DNA from: Glandiceps talaboti
Lineage: Eukaryota; Hemichordata; Enteropneusta; Spengelidae
Assembly: GCF_964340395.1 (NCBI RefSeq)
Contig: NC_135568.1
Coordinates: 12,579,276 to 12,643,275, forward strand
Direction of reading: 5' to 3'
Length of the DNA: 64,000 bases
In this document: positions 24,301 through 39,300 of the stretch, in pieces
How positions within the stretch are numbered: the first letter of the stretch is position 1
How the letters are laid out: every line of letters begins with the position of its first letter
Notes under the pieces: model-generated
The model's input: the letters and a program-made list of their open reading frames with translations, nothing else
What the model was told of the DNA's origin: nothing
The model's database searches: none
Program-made: the position numbers and the translations under genes

Positions 24301-27300
24301 AAAATAGAGTAATGCCCTTTTTTGAAAATTATTTTTTCAGAATGGAAATAGTGAATACCCTTTCTCCCCCTCAGTAAAGTATGAAATTCTAAGTCTTTTT
24401 AAATGCCTTTTATCGAACCTTTATTTTTTTCGTAAGTCATTTGCACTAATTTTAATTCTGCCACCATTTCCATTAGTTTGATTTTTAAAGAGATATTTTT
24501 TTGCATTTGAAACATTTATTAGATGCTTATGCTCTAGCATGCATCCTAGCACGAGTCTTTCAACATTGCAGTGAACTATACATGCCTAACTAGATCATTA
24601 GAATATTTGCCTAACTTCACTACAGATAGTTGCCTAACTTCAACTTCAACAGCGCCCTCACCCTTCTCTGCATGGAACAAGATATGATTTTTGAATAATT
24701 TTGAATTGTAATTCAGTGTGCATTTTAATGCTGTGCTAATTGTGTTTCTTTTTTCAATGTTATAGAAATTTTGGGGTTTTTTGATCGCTTTACTCTGCTA
24801 TTTGTCATCTTCATCTTGAGTTTTTTTTTGTATCAGAAATGCGATAACAAATTCACCCTCATTGTCGGACATTTGCTTGTTAATAACGTTTACTGTTTGT
24901 GCATTTTTGATCGTGCTATGGTTTTTTTCCCATCTGCTCTCTGTTTATTTATTTGTTTGATTTCCTGCACCCATTTTCATTGCATGCTTTGTTTTTGCAG
25001 ATTCTGCTTCTGAAACCGAATCTGATTCTGATCCCGATTCCCCAACTTTCCATGTGGTTTGCCAAGACCTAGAGTACATGGTAGCCCAATTGCAAGAACG
25101 TAAGTCTTGGAGGACGGGTTTCCATTCAACAATGAGATTTCAATTTCTTGTGGTTAATCCCCCCTGTTTGCTTGACCAGTAGATGTCTTTCGTTCCTAGC
25201 TTGTACTTGTAGAGTGGTCTCTGGCACACAATTCAACTGAAACAAAACTTTACCAACTAAGCATGTCATTGAAATAACAACATTCCAGTTTCTTGGTCGA
25301 CGTCATGACTTCCGCTTCCGCACACGCATCATAAATTGACCATATTCTATTTTGACCCTCAACAATTATAAAAATGCATTCACAGCTACTGGAAATTTTT
25401 GGGTTTGCTGTGATGGGAAGCTCATCATTCCTTACCCCGTTTATTTGACTGCAACCCAACCATCTCAGCATAATTCAAGGATAACCTTTCTTATCCAGGG
25501 AAATGTAAAGTATCCCTTCAACAAAGTAACTACTAATACATGAACTGTTGATGTACGTGCCAGAATCATTGTACCATTAAGTACAAGCTAAGGAAGGGGA
25601 CTTTAGGTAGAGTTACATTAAATTCATCACACAGTGACACTACTAGTGATAATCCCACAGAAGATTAATTTATTGATCCCTGTCTAGACACTAAGCCATA
25701 AATCCCCTCTAATCCCTAGAAATCAAATAGTTTTTCAGTACCAAAAATGTTCAGAGTTGTTGTCATATATTATAAGAATATAATAAATGAGTGTACTACA
25801 TATCGACATAGTCTAGTTCATATACAGTATTGTTACCATTTACACCTCCACTCACATAGTCTAGTTCCTATACTCTATTGTTACCATTTACACCTCCACT
25901 CAGTCTAGTTCCTATACAGTATTATTACCATTTACACCTCCACTCACATAGTCTAGTTCCTATACACTATTGTTACCATTTACACCTCCACTCACATAGT
26001 CTAGTTCCTATACAGTATCGTTACCATTTACACCTCCACTCACATAGTCTAGTTCCTATACAGTATCGTTACCATTTACACCTCCACTCACAGTCTAGTT
26101 CCTATACAGTATGGTTACCATTTACACCTCCACTCACATAGTCTAGTTCCTATACAGTATCATTACCATTTACACCTCCACTCACATAGTCTAGTTCCTA
26201 TACAGTATCATTACCATTTACACCTCCACTCACATAGTCTAGTTCCTTTACAGTATCGTTACCATTTATACCTCCACTCACATAGTCTAGTTCCTATACA
26301 CTATTGTTACCATTTACACCTCCACTCACATAGTCTAGTTCCTATACAGTATCGTTACCATTTACACCTCCACTCACATAGTCTAGTTCCTATACAGTAT
26401 CGTTACCATTTACACCTCCACTCACAGTCTAGTTCCTACACAGTATGGTTACCATTTACACCTCCACTCACATAGTCTAGTTCCTATACAGTATCATTAC
26501 CATTTACACCTCCACTCACATAGTCTAGTTCCTATACAGTATCATTACCATTTACACCTCCACTCACATAGTCAAGTTCCTGTACAGTATCGTTACCATT
26601 TATACCTCCACTCACATAGTCTTGTTCCTTTACAGTATTGTTACCATTTACACCTCCACCCACACTCACACTCATACTCACAGTCTAGTTCCTATACAGT
26701 ATCGTTACCATTTACACCTCCACTCACATAGTCTAGTTCCTATACAGTATCCAAGTATGGTATATTTGTCAGCTCAGGATGCTACTTATACACTTTTACC
26801 TCACTATAAGAGTTGGGATTCACTGATTGGATGAACAACTTTTTGTGCTGATTGAGGGACTTTGACCAGACATGGCTTAGTTAGAGACCACATCCAGACT
26901 AATAGTGACATTGCTTTTACTTTAATACTACTGGTGTTACAGGTTATAGTCTTTGTTAACTTTTACCAAGCAACACTCCAATCATGATGGCTAAAAACTA
27001 GTCGATTTTCTGAATTCAGAAAGCTTAGTACAAGGTTTTAGTTCTGAATTTTTTTCTGATGAAATAGTGAATGTAAAATAGTATAAAAGTTTAATGACAT
27101 GTAAGGCTGTGTATTCTATGAAGAGTAATTATTGTAAAAATGTTATAGATTATCAATATTTTTTTTTTGTCTTACCAAGATACTAACACTTGGCTAATTG
27201 TTAGCTAACTTTTCCTACAGACTGAAATGATACCATTCACAAAAGACTCATCAAGGTTTATACTAATTTTGTGGTGAAAAGTGGTTTGAAAGGTCCGGTT

Positions 27301-30300
27301 GTTGGTCCGTTTATATAACCACTTGCTACCCCATAAGTTAGAGCATATCACATAAACGGAAACAACAATCTTTCAGGCTAGGTGAAAAGTAGTCTAGTTG
27401 CTAAATGTTTGGCTTGATTTTCCATCTCTTTCTCCACATCTAGTCAAATGAACATAAACTACCCAAATTCTTGCGAAATCTGATGTTGGGGAAAGGGTGA
27501 ACAGCGCATGTCAGTCGTAATCTAAAAAAAAAACGATATAAAAACACAAACACTGACAGGCAGTTGTAATTGGTTACTTCGTTCAATTTTAACTTACTCA
27601 ACCTCCAGTTTGAAAGAAGGTCATATGAGGACATGACAATGTCATTATGTTTATATCAATGCTTCATTAGCACTACCGCTGTTGATGGTTAGAACGGATT
27701 GTTGTGCACGATAAAGGCATTTCACTATACGTGGAGAGAGATCGTAGAACCCAACGTATAGCAACTAGATTAGACGAAAAACAGAATAATATATAATGAA
27801 TTTGCTCATCTTTTTTCATTGATTAAGTTAATATAAGTGTAAATTTACAGGAAAATGTGTGATTTGAATGTATGAAGTAAGGATATAACAAAAGTACCCT
27901 TCGCTAACTGTTAGCTAACTGTTTTTATTCTGGAAACACCTCTTGTGATTGAGTGCTACTTCCTGGTGTCTTCATTAATTATGCCAGCCAACCCTAATAA
28001 TACACATCAATTTTCTAACCAATCTCTTTCTGACAGTATTCAAGTTAAAACTACTAATTATTTTAATTCTGTACACTTTTTCATTTGTTTTTCATCTTTG
28101 GTGTGATGGATACTTATCTTTTTGAAGTCACACTTTTGTTGCTCTAGCTGTTTTCCCTTTTCTGTTGTGAAAATGGAATAATCCCCCTTGAAACTCAGAA
28201 AGTGGAACCAATGTACAGGACAAAATAGGGGTGTTTCCTGTTGTTGGTGTGATATATACTTTAATATTTAAAAAAAAAAGTCCTCTGTTGTCGACCTAGC
28301 TATTTTCCCCCTTTCCATTATAAAAATGGAATGATATAGTGTGAAAATCACTGGTCGGAACCAAAGTACAGGCAAAATAGGGATATTTTTTTCCATCTTT
28401 CATATGATAAATACTTATGTTTTAAATGAAAAGTAATCTTTTTGTTGACCTTGCACTCCCTTTTCCATTATGAAAATGGAATGACCCACCTTGAAAATTG
28501 CTGGGTGGAACCAAAGTATAGGGAAAAATAGGGGTAATGAGATTAGAACATTACATTTTTGCATATCTTTTCTTTGTAATAGATTGGAAATTTGCATATT
28601 TTATCAAGATCTTTGAAATGGTATATTAAATTGAATTCACTCAATGAGAACAGGAAATGAGAAACAGCAGACAAATACTCATCTTTCATTACCATTATAG
28701 TCAGTTGTTGTCATAGAAACCTGTTAATCTGAAAGAGAATGTTGTCTGGCTTGACTTAATATCTTACTAACATTGCTACATTTAATCACCTTTCTAGACA
28801 ATAATCTTATAATTGCATGTTATTGTCTGGCTAGACAAAATCTTACCAACATTACTACATTTCATTGCCTGGAACAACAAAAAATCTTATAAATTGCTAC
28901 ATTTTATCATCTGACTTAACAACAATTGCTACATTTCTTTGTCTGTTTCAACAAAAATCTTACCAACATTGCTACATTTTATCACGACTAACAAAAATCT
29001 TACAAATATTGCTACATTTTATCATCTGGCTCAACAAAAATCTTGACAATATTGCTACATTCCATTGTCTGGAACAACAAAAAATCGTGTACGTTGCTAC
29101 ATTTTATCATCTGACTTCACAAAAACCTTACCAATATTGCTACCTTTTATCACAGCTCAGTATCGCTACATTTTATCATCTGGCTCAACAAAAATCTTGA
29201 CAATATTGCTACATATAATGGACTTACTCATAACATTGTACACCCTGAATGGTATTGAATCACATGTGAGTAAACATATTGGTGTAGCTGTACACACAAT
29301 ATGGTATAATATATCAAATCAAATTAATTTTTAACCTCAAATTAACATTTGCTATATCGTATTTTAACAATTTTCAGTGAATATATTGTTGATTTTCTGA
29401 TCACAAAAGTACTCCAGTTATAACTAGTGCAGGTTGAAAAGGTTAAAATGTAATAACTCTACTTAAATTTTTTTGAGGCAAATGATAAAAAGTTGCTGTA
29501 ATGTTTAAATACTAAGTTTTTGTTAAGTCAGACAATAAAATGTTTAATTAAGATTTTAATTGACATTTTGAGTCATGTTAAAGGTGGTAGTATGGATGAG
29601 AACTGGGTATTTATTTTGGATTTATAATTAATAAAACAACTCCACTATATTTTCTACTTGAAAAACAATGTGAAACAGCAACCCTTGTTTTTAACTTAAA
29701 AATGCAAAAAAGCTATAAAATGTGTTCAAATAAACTTTTTACATTTTTTTTTTTTTTTTTTTTGCAATTTATTAAGATGAGTTAAAATAAATTGCAAAAA
29801 TCTACAAAATGTTTACAAATAATTTTTTTATGTAGTTTATTGAGTTATAAACACAGACTCAGTCAATGCTGTTTCATTTAGTTTTTTTCAAGTCTAAAAA
29901 TATAGCAAAAATAATAATTATTTTATGAATGAAAATCATAAAAATTAATACCCAATGTTTATGTCATATCTCATTTACTGTCTGACAAAATTGTACTGAA
30001 AATGTCGTGAGATTATTGTCTTTTTATTTTGAAAAGTTTCCACTGTCATAGATAAATCCATGCACATTTTTGTGTATTGTAAAAAATTTTGGATGATGGC
30101 TATAGTATTTGATTTCAGTTAATGAATAGTGAGTGGAGAAATAAAAATGTATCACCTCACATATGTTGCCATAGATACAGCAGACAATTTGCATGAATTT
30201 GAATGATACTGTAGTCATGCCTGAGGGGTCAATTTGATGTAAAGTATTCAAAATGAAAGATTAACGACTGTGTGCGTTTCATTGTGTCTGAATGGAATAA

Positions 30301-33300
30301 TAACTTATGATAATTTGAACCTGAATACTAAACAAAGCTTTTAGTCATCCCTTTGGCTACAAAACCTTTGGGAAAACACATGCTGTCTGAGTAACAGTGC
30401 ACAATGCCTCAAAGATCGTCAACCAACGTGGTTCTTTTGAAACCGAGTCTCTAAATTTCCAAGCTTTCCTTTTGTTGCAGCGGAGGATATTGGAGAAGCT
30501 ATTGCTAAATTTTCAATTGGTATTCAAGTCCCTAAAGATGCAGTGCGTGAAGTAGAGGGTTTAGTTCTTGATGCTACAGACGGGTCAGGAAGAAGCCATT
30601 CTAGGAGACGGGTAGGTCATTGTCCTTCTTTCCCCAAATTTTCAGTCTAAGAGATCTGTTATTACATCACTTAGAAGATCTGTGTTAAGGTTATAGCCTC
30701 TTTACCATTGTCTAGTTGAACAATGGTATGTGGCATTGTTATGAACAATACATGTATCTAGCTAGTATTAGTACAGGAAAACTTATAGTAAACAGACAAA
30801 AATATAGACAGACAGAGAAGAACGTGTGGGTGATAGTAGGTCGGGTAGATTTTAGTAGGTTCGGGTAGATTTTATTGAAGAAATTCTCGAAAACTGTAGT
30901 CTAACTTCATTATGAAACTCAACTATTCCTCCCAAGACCTGGTTTCAACAATTTTCAGTGTTTGCATTGTAATTGGACTGATTCTAGTTCATTTGATATG
31001 TTTGTCGTAGGTAATAGATTTTTACTACTTCATACAAGTAGTTATAAGCTTTTCTGAAATTAATTACTAGACTAGACACCGTTTAACCTATAGTCTAGAT
31101 CTATACCTGTGGTATCAAATTATCTCTTTACTTTATACATTTAACCCAAAACAGAATATGATCTGTTTTGACAGAAATCTCACTTAACAAGCCAACCTTT
31201 AATCTTGTATTGTCTAACCTTGTCTCTACTACTAGCTACATTCTCAAATTTATAATTTGCATGTTCTTTATCATAAAAAGAGAGAGAGGATATTCACCAT
31301 GGCATAAAGATTATTTGTTCATTCTCTATGTAGGGGTGTACACCAGATACAATGAGGATTTCAGCTAAAACAACTATTTAGTTTGAGAAGGAATGAATTA
31401 AGTTGGGATTTGAGTTGGTTCTACCCTGACAGTAGACATTTTCCTTTGTAACCTATTTAGTACTTATTTATCAAAAATTGTTCTCCAATTTTTCGTGTGC
31501 TTTATTTCCAACTACTACTACTAGGGGTACTTTTTTGAGATTTTCGACAGACTCCAGAATTAATATATATGTGTATTTCTGTATAAAGCCAATGGGTTAA
31601 TGCTCTTTCTACCAGGAGGGTATTTGTTTGTTTATACACTAAAAACTACAAGTTTGGAACAACAGGATTGAATTATTGAGTTTGCAAAGGTGTTATGAAG
31701 AATTCCTTTCTAAAATTACGGCTGTAGAATTCAAAAACTTACAAATTTTACTAAATAATTCTTTGTGTGACTGGAGTGATTTTGCATCATTTTTCTCTCT
31801 CATAAATTGTTAGAATATTCCACTCAGATCACTATTTCACAGAACACATTTTGATCAGAATAACTTTTAAAAATATTTTACCATTCATTTTTCAGTTACT
31901 GGAGATTTTTATACAATTGTCAAGCAAAAATCATTTTCTGTGTGTGAAATATTTTACTCGTATCCCTTTTTACAAAGAAAATTTCATTCCAAATATAAAA
32001 TACAAATTTGTTAATTATTAATCCACTTTTAATCATTTTGTGTCTGAAATATTTCACCCATGTCACTTTTTCCAGAGAAAATTTCACAAAATAAAAAAAA
32101 ATTGTTAATTAACATCCCTACTTTTAATGTAACTGTTGCATAAATAATTCTGCGTGAAATATTTCACTCATATCAATTTTTTTAGAGAAAATTTTGTTCA
32201 AAATATAAAATACAAATTTGTTAATTATTAATTCACTTTTAACGTATATTGCATAAATCATTTTGTGTCACCCATGTCGCTTTTTCCAGAGAAAAATTTG
32301 TTAAGTAGTATCATCACTTTTAATGTAACTGTTGCATAAATAATTTTCTGTGTGTGAAATATTTCATTCACATCAATTTTTTCAGAGAAAATTGTGTTCC
32401 AAATATAAAATACAAATTCGTTTTTTTTTCAGAGAAAATTTCGTTCCGAATATAAAATACACATGATTAATTATTAATCCACTTTTAATTTTCTGAGTAT
32501 TTGATCCTTAATTTATTATGTACATAATTCATATATGTCATTTATCAAACTGTGATGAATTGTACATGAAGGCCAATGTCAACATTACAATATCAATATG
32601 AAATTCAGTGTGTTTGATTAATTAGACGAGAGTTCAAAGGTCATACTAAGCAGTAGTGTAGAAGAGAGTTCAAAGGTCGTGAATAGAAAGCAGTGTTGTC
32701 AAAGTGAAAGGTCAGGAACTCATTTTTATTGACAGTGTAGCTACATGTGTATGCACGTAACTAATTTTTGGAACTCTGAAAATATCATGGACTGGCTAAA
32801 ACTATTTGCGCTAGAATAAAAATGAATCTGAGAAAATGGAATGACTTTGTTTTGTAAATTCTGATATATTCATACATAAATGTGTGTCTGAATGTTCTCA
32901 AACATCCAGGTATGAAATTGATAACGACATAATATAATTATAATCTATCCTACTGGACTAGCTTTTGTTGCAAATGGCATAAATGTGTTGATGTCACACT
33001 TATGAATGTTCATTTAGGGTTTGGGGAGGGGTTTTGGGTATTGATCTTGTGTGACATTGTGCGATCATCCCGAAATTATTTTTTTGTACTTCTGTGAATT
33101 TATGAAATATCTAGCCAATCGGAAAGTTTTCAACTTGTACTGTAAGTGAAGTATGAACTTTGACATTTGAATCACATGACCAGTCATGATTTCAACCTTA
33201 TACCATGTGACCTGCAAACAGCCAATCACAATCCAAATTCAGATCATGTGATCACAATAGTATATATCAATTGATCATAGTTTTCTGTTGATGTCACATG

Positions 33301-36300
33301 ATACTAGATGTGACAAATCCATGATTTAATTTCAAGCCAATCACTTGTACCGGAGATAAGTAATGATTCTTGTTAAACCTATGAACCTGCAAATACAGTG
33401 ATATATATTGCGAGAGTATTTGAACAAGTAATTGTATCTGATCTGCTTCTTCCCATCATCAATGAATGAACTTTGACCTTTCCTAGAAAGATGATAACTA
33501 TCAAATTTAACAGCATAGCTATTTAGTATGCAGACGACACTTCAGGTTACACACAAAATATTGAGAAATTTCTAATTTCTCCTACAAATGTGCCCAACTT
33601 GTAAATATTATTCATGAATTGTAGACGAGGTATATCTTTTTGTTTTAAAACATGTGTGATTAATTTTATAAATTGTCAATTTATGCAAGTAAAGTGATGT
33701 CAGGTTAGGTAGGTATGCGTGTTTAGGAGACGTAGACATGAGTCATCCATGTGATTCACCGTCCTTACAGTCTAAAGAGTGAGTCAGCTGATCATTTCCG
33801 TGCAGGATTTTGACAGCCAGACAGCATCTGAATTTGTCAGTTTTTTCGCAATGTTATCTTCCAGAATGTGGCTTGCATCTTTTTAGGTTTTTGTAAATCT
33901 CGGTATCGGCGTTTTTTGGAGAGGTGAGCAGCTCCATATTTCTGTAATATTGTGTATGGTACAGAGCGAGTCACCCGATCATTCATGTATAGTTTTTTTG
34001 ACAGCTAGACATCGCCTAAATTTGTTAGCTTTTGCGATATCATCTTACAGCAGAATGTGGCTGGCAACTCTTTGCTAGATTTGTTGTCAGTCTTGGTATC
34101 GGCATTGCTTGGATAGGTGAGCATCACCATATTTATGGGATTTTGTGCTATAAAATTTAATATTTTTGCTGCCATTGTTTTAGAGTTTGCTAATTTTTGA
34201 AGGTTATAACCCTTATAGATTTTTGACAACACCATGCAGTCGTCACAAAAAATCAGTTCTAATTTTATTTAGCTGATGAGAACTTCACATTGTCTTCATA
34301 AAAGAGATGAAGTTTTGACAAAAAATGTGTTCCTGTATGTGAATGTCATAATTTCTGTAGGTGTGTTCACAAAGGTGTAAAGATTGGAGATTTTTTTCAG
34401 GTGAGACTTTCAAGTGATAGAAAATCTGTTGCTTTCTTTACATGAGTGAAAAAGAGATGTTTAGGTTCTCTCTTCATTTAAGATATACGATGTACTGAAG
34501 GCTGATTTAACTGAAAATTCCTTTGTCGTATAAATCCATATGATATGTAAATGATGGTGTCATCGTAGGGATGAGTCAATTGATAGAAATGATTGAATGT
34601 GATACATATATCTGTGTCCCAAATTTTGAGATTTTAAATTTTACTAGATTACTGATTAGTTAGGTTGTCCTAGCAGTTAGGGTGAGATATTTTGCTAAGG
34701 TGTTAAAATTGCAAAAATAGAAAGTAGGTATATATTTTCAATTTCAAAATTTTTTAAGGAATGAAAAAGTGATACGGGGACTCTGCAGTAATACCTGTAC
34801 ATTCCAGGTTTTTGCGAAGGCATTAAAACTGCTAGCTGGAAAATCTCAGAATTTTACATTTTTGCTAAGGCATGAAAACCTGATACAAGAACACTAGGAA
34901 ATCTGTAAATTCTAAATTTTGTGAAGGCATTAAAACTGTACACACAGATAGTGGGAAAATGTGTGAATTTCAGATTTTTGCTAAAGGCACAAAATCCTGA
35001 TATGATGACTATGGTAGAATCTTTAAATTCTAGGTTTTGTGAAGGCATTAATTTTAATCTGCACACACAGACAGCGGGAAAACTGCGAGTTTTAGATTTT
35101 TGCTAAAGGCACTAAAAACAGCAAGAATAGACAGTTGTTAAATCAGTAAATTTTAGATTTTTGCTAAGGCATGAAAACCTGATATGAGGACTGGTAAAAT
35201 TTTAGATTTTTGCTAAGACATGAATACCTGATATGTGGACTCCAGTGAAAGTTGTTAATTCTAGGTTTTGCTAACTTAAAGGCATTAAAACTGCAAATAC
35301 AGACAGTGGGTAAATCTTTTTTAGGCACAAAAACCTGATATGAGAACACTGGTAAAATCTGAAAATTCTAGGTTTAATGAAGGCATTAAAACTGCAAAAA
35401 CAGACGCTGTGAAATCCTGTAAATTTTACATTTTTGCTTAGGCATGAAACCAGATAAGGAGATGGTTGTAAAATCTGTAAATTTTAGGTTTTGCGAAGGC
35501 ATTAAAACTCCAAACACAGACACAGGAAAATTGGTATATTTTAGATTTTTGCAAGGCATGAAACCAGATAAGGAGACAGTTGTAAAATCTGTACATTCTA
35601 CTTTTTGCTGATGCACTAAAACTGCAAAAACAGGCAGTGGGAAGAAAAATTTGTGAATTTTATATTTTTTTTGCTGGGACTTTTAAACCTGTGAAAAAGA
35701 CAGGGGATACAATCTTTAAATGTGCATAGTTTCCAGCAAATTTATTTATAATATTTGCTTGGAACCCAGATAGAGCTTTGGGAAAATAGGTCTTATTTAT
35801 TCCATGAAGACTATAAATTATATTATTAATACATTTATAGTGACTAATACTTTAGATCTGTTTATGATCACTGCTATCCATCATTGTAATCTACAATGGT
35901 GACAAGAAATTAATTCAGTCCAAGAAAAAGTCACTGATTTCTAAGGATGTGCTTTGATTTTTGAATGAGTTAAGAAAATGTGTGAATCTTCCACTAGTTT
36001 TGCACCTTATTGGTATTTTTCAAGACGTTTGATTCAAATTTTAATGTTGTAAGTTGTTTCATTTTTAGAACCGAAATGAACACAAAAATGGAGGTGATTT
36101 TTCAAGTCATTTCATAATTCAGTGTTCTTTTTTTCAAGACATTTGATTTAAAGTTTAACTTCGTTTGATTTTAGGTTCAATAAATGAGTTAGCTTGAATC
36201 TTCCACTAGTTACATACTTCTGTAGGCTCTTTCAGGAAATTTTTAATTCAAATTTTTATGTAACAGTAAAAGTCTGAAGAATGAAAAAATAATCATGAAA

Positions 36301-39300
36301 GAAAAACATGTGAATCGATAGTAGTATAGCTGGCCCTGAATTGATTGAAAAAAATATCAAGTTTCAAACTGACCAAATTAATAATAATAATGATACTACT
36401 AATTGCAATATCTGTATTTCTTCAGGATGGGGTCATAAAGTTGAAAATTTTAATAGTTAAAAAAAATGACTATCTTCCTGTCTTGTTTCAGTCAATACAC
36501 AAAGAATCCATGCAGAATATATTGTTTATATGGTTCATGGTTCAAGAATCAGTAGGACAGTACAATATACATGTAGTTTCTTTGGAACGATAAATTCTAA
36601 ACGAATGCGACATTTCAATCCATCTACTATGGACCTTGATCATGCAATAATTTAATTATTCAGCTGTGAAGCGTCTCTCTGAAATCGAATCAAATTGGAA
36701 TGAAAGATCGCTGTCATTTTTAACTTACTGTTCCAAAATAACTATATTTTACTGTCCACAAAGAGTCCAATCATCATATATATTAATTTTTGATAATATC
36801 TAGCATGAATAATATCAAATTACAAGTTTGACTCAGGCTGATTTAGGCATAACATAAATTATGTATGGTAGCTCAGAATTTTATCTCACATGGCAGATTT
36901 AGTAATGACGTAATCACATATAGAATTCTATGTATCCTGAATTATTTATTAAAAAAAAGCTAAAAACAAAATCTGAATATATCTAAATCATCGAAATTGT
37001 AATTAAAGATTTTGAGTAGAAATAAAAAAACATTAGAAATGAATTCAGGTGAAAAGTTCAAAAGACACAAGAACTAGAAACTAATTTATTTCTGAACTAG
37101 TGTAATTCAAAATTTTGAGTTGAAATATGAACATTAGATTTTTAATTTAAAAAAATTATAAACAGACAAAAAATAGAAGCAAATTTATTTCTGAGTCATC
37201 AAGATTTTGAGTTGGAATAAAAACATTAGAATTTAGTATAAACAAATTATAAACATATTTGAACTATTAGCTAATTTATTACCAAATCAAGATTTGAGTT
37301 GAAATAAAACCATTAGAATTTAGTATAAACAAATTATAAACATATTTGAACTATTAGCTAATTTATTACCAAATCAAGATTTGAGTTGAAATAAAACATC
37401 AGAATTTCATATAAAAATATGAACATAAAGGAACTAGGGCATATTTATTTCTGAATCATCATGAGGTGAAATAAAAAAAATGATGTCAGATGAAAAAAAA
37501 TTATAAGACAGAGGAACTGGAAGCAAATTTCTTTCTGAGTCATCGTGATTCTGAGTTGAAATATAAACATTAGAATTATATATAAAAAGATTATAAACAA
37601 AAAAACTACAGGCAAATTTATTTCTGAATCATCATGAGGTGAAATTAGACGAGTTAAAAATTTCTGTATATAAATATGTGAGGGGACAGGCCCAGACTAG
37701 CTGTAAGCTATTTCCTGACTCCCAGTTTACCCACTGTTATCTTTATTTGGGGTAAATAAACTGATTATGTTAGTTAAGATAAAAAAAGAATCCTAAAGAT
37801 AGAGGGACAAGAAGCTTATTTATTTCTAAATCATGATCAAATTCAAAATTTTGATGTGTTGTAACATTTATCGTCAAAAGTTGAAGAGTTACAAACTGCA
37901 CATCTAATAAATGGCTCAGTACAGTTGCTTGGGGCTTGTGATCTTTGTAAAATTGTTTTCCATATTTAAATAATTGATTGCCTTTTTCATCAACTCACTG
38001 CTATTAATTTACATTTTCTGCTTTTCCCCACAGGGCAAACACCACAGACGCAAGCATTTCTCAAGAGACCCAGACAATGGCATAGTAGGAAGCATACCTA
38101 GTCCTATAGAAGAACAGATTACGCCTCCGATAGAAACATTACCAAAGTTGGAAGAGAGTGAAACGAAAACTGCACCTCCCGATCTCATCATAGGTGAAGA
38201 AAACAAGGCATCCGTCTTAGAAAGCCCAAAAAAGGTTAGATTCAGCGAAACCCCAACCTACGTTGAACCAAGTTCACCTGAAGATGGCGGACAGTTATCA
38301 CCTATTAGAGAGGATACTGTTATGAGCGGTGCCCCTCCACCTGATTCGGCAGCAGTGGATCAAGGAGTAGGTACATCAGAGGATGACAGGTTTATGCATG
38401 GTCTAAAGAGTGGGAGAGAAGCTTGGCCAAGAGATGCTCTAGATGGTGGAGAAGATAAGAGTTTAGTAAACAGTGATCTTGGCACAGCAGATTCAATGGT
38501 TCAAGAAAATATTCCAGTAGTAGAAGAGGTAGTTTCTTACACTGCACAGGAGGACGTCAATACTGCTATCTCTACCGATTTTCTGAGTGAAGGGGGAGAG
38601 CAGGAACCAGACTTTGAAACGGATTTAGGTCTGCAAACGTTAAAGTCAAAATCTGACTCTTTAGACTCAGCAACAAGTGTTGAAACTCATTTTCCTTCAG
38701 AGAGCAGCCAAAGTAACATATCTTCTCCAGCGACGCCTCCTCCTAGCATGGCCTCTAATGCCTCTGAAGGATCAAACGACTTTAATACTTCAGATGATCT
38801 CGAGCCAGAGCTAGAAAATCTACAAATGTCTGCAAGTGCTAGTTCAGAAACATTGAAAAGTGAAGGTTATTTTACACCAACAGGTGGCATCCAATCTCCT
38901 GAATTCATTGACAAATTGCAAAAGTATTCCCAGGAAAACTCGGATGATTATTCAAAGAGCGATTGGGATAGGCGATCGGCGGCAGCTTCAGAACATTCAA
39001 CTGATTCAAATTTAGAATATTTGTCTCCTTTATCAGAGCCTGAACAATTTGGAATAACAAGTGACAAGGAAAGAGAGACTGAGGCAAGTGTCGTTGAAGA
39101 AGAACTCTCTAAATCTGAACAGCTTCTGGAAGAAATCAATGAAGATACTCTAGCTGAAGAAAAGGAAGCAATTGATAGAGTTGTCAGAGAAGTGATAGAG
39201 TCACTTGTCAATTATGTAATAGCTATGTGTGACAGATTGGATGAAGTTGCCAAGGAAACAGACACTAAGGAGATGATTCAGGCAATTGCAGAGAAAACAG

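Larger units (their letters stand above)
30612..38033. other. Intron before the giant exon (7.4 kb)
   Basis: No additional exon needed: the phase is 0 at both ends and the frame agrees. The intron is largely built of degenerate local tandem repeats (31900-32490, 33770-34150, 34660-35720, 37000-37650) and is otherwise featureless AT-rich DNA. Confidence 0.75.

Noticed and set aside
24771-25013. 80-residue hydrophobic frame before the exon at 25001
   Set aside because: It is the T-rich intron end and pyrimidine tract; its frame does not carry into the exon's frame.
25878-26834. His/Leu repeat frames
   Set aside because: 48-bp minisatellite in an intron.
28865-29334. Tyr/Ile-rich frames of 90-111 residues
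   Set aside because: Frames through the 45-bp degenerate array.
37974-38033. ATG at 37974 as start of the long open frame
   Set aside because: The first 20 codons are intron read-through containing the pyrimidine tract and CACAG acceptor; the exon starts at 38034 in phase with the exon ending at 30611.
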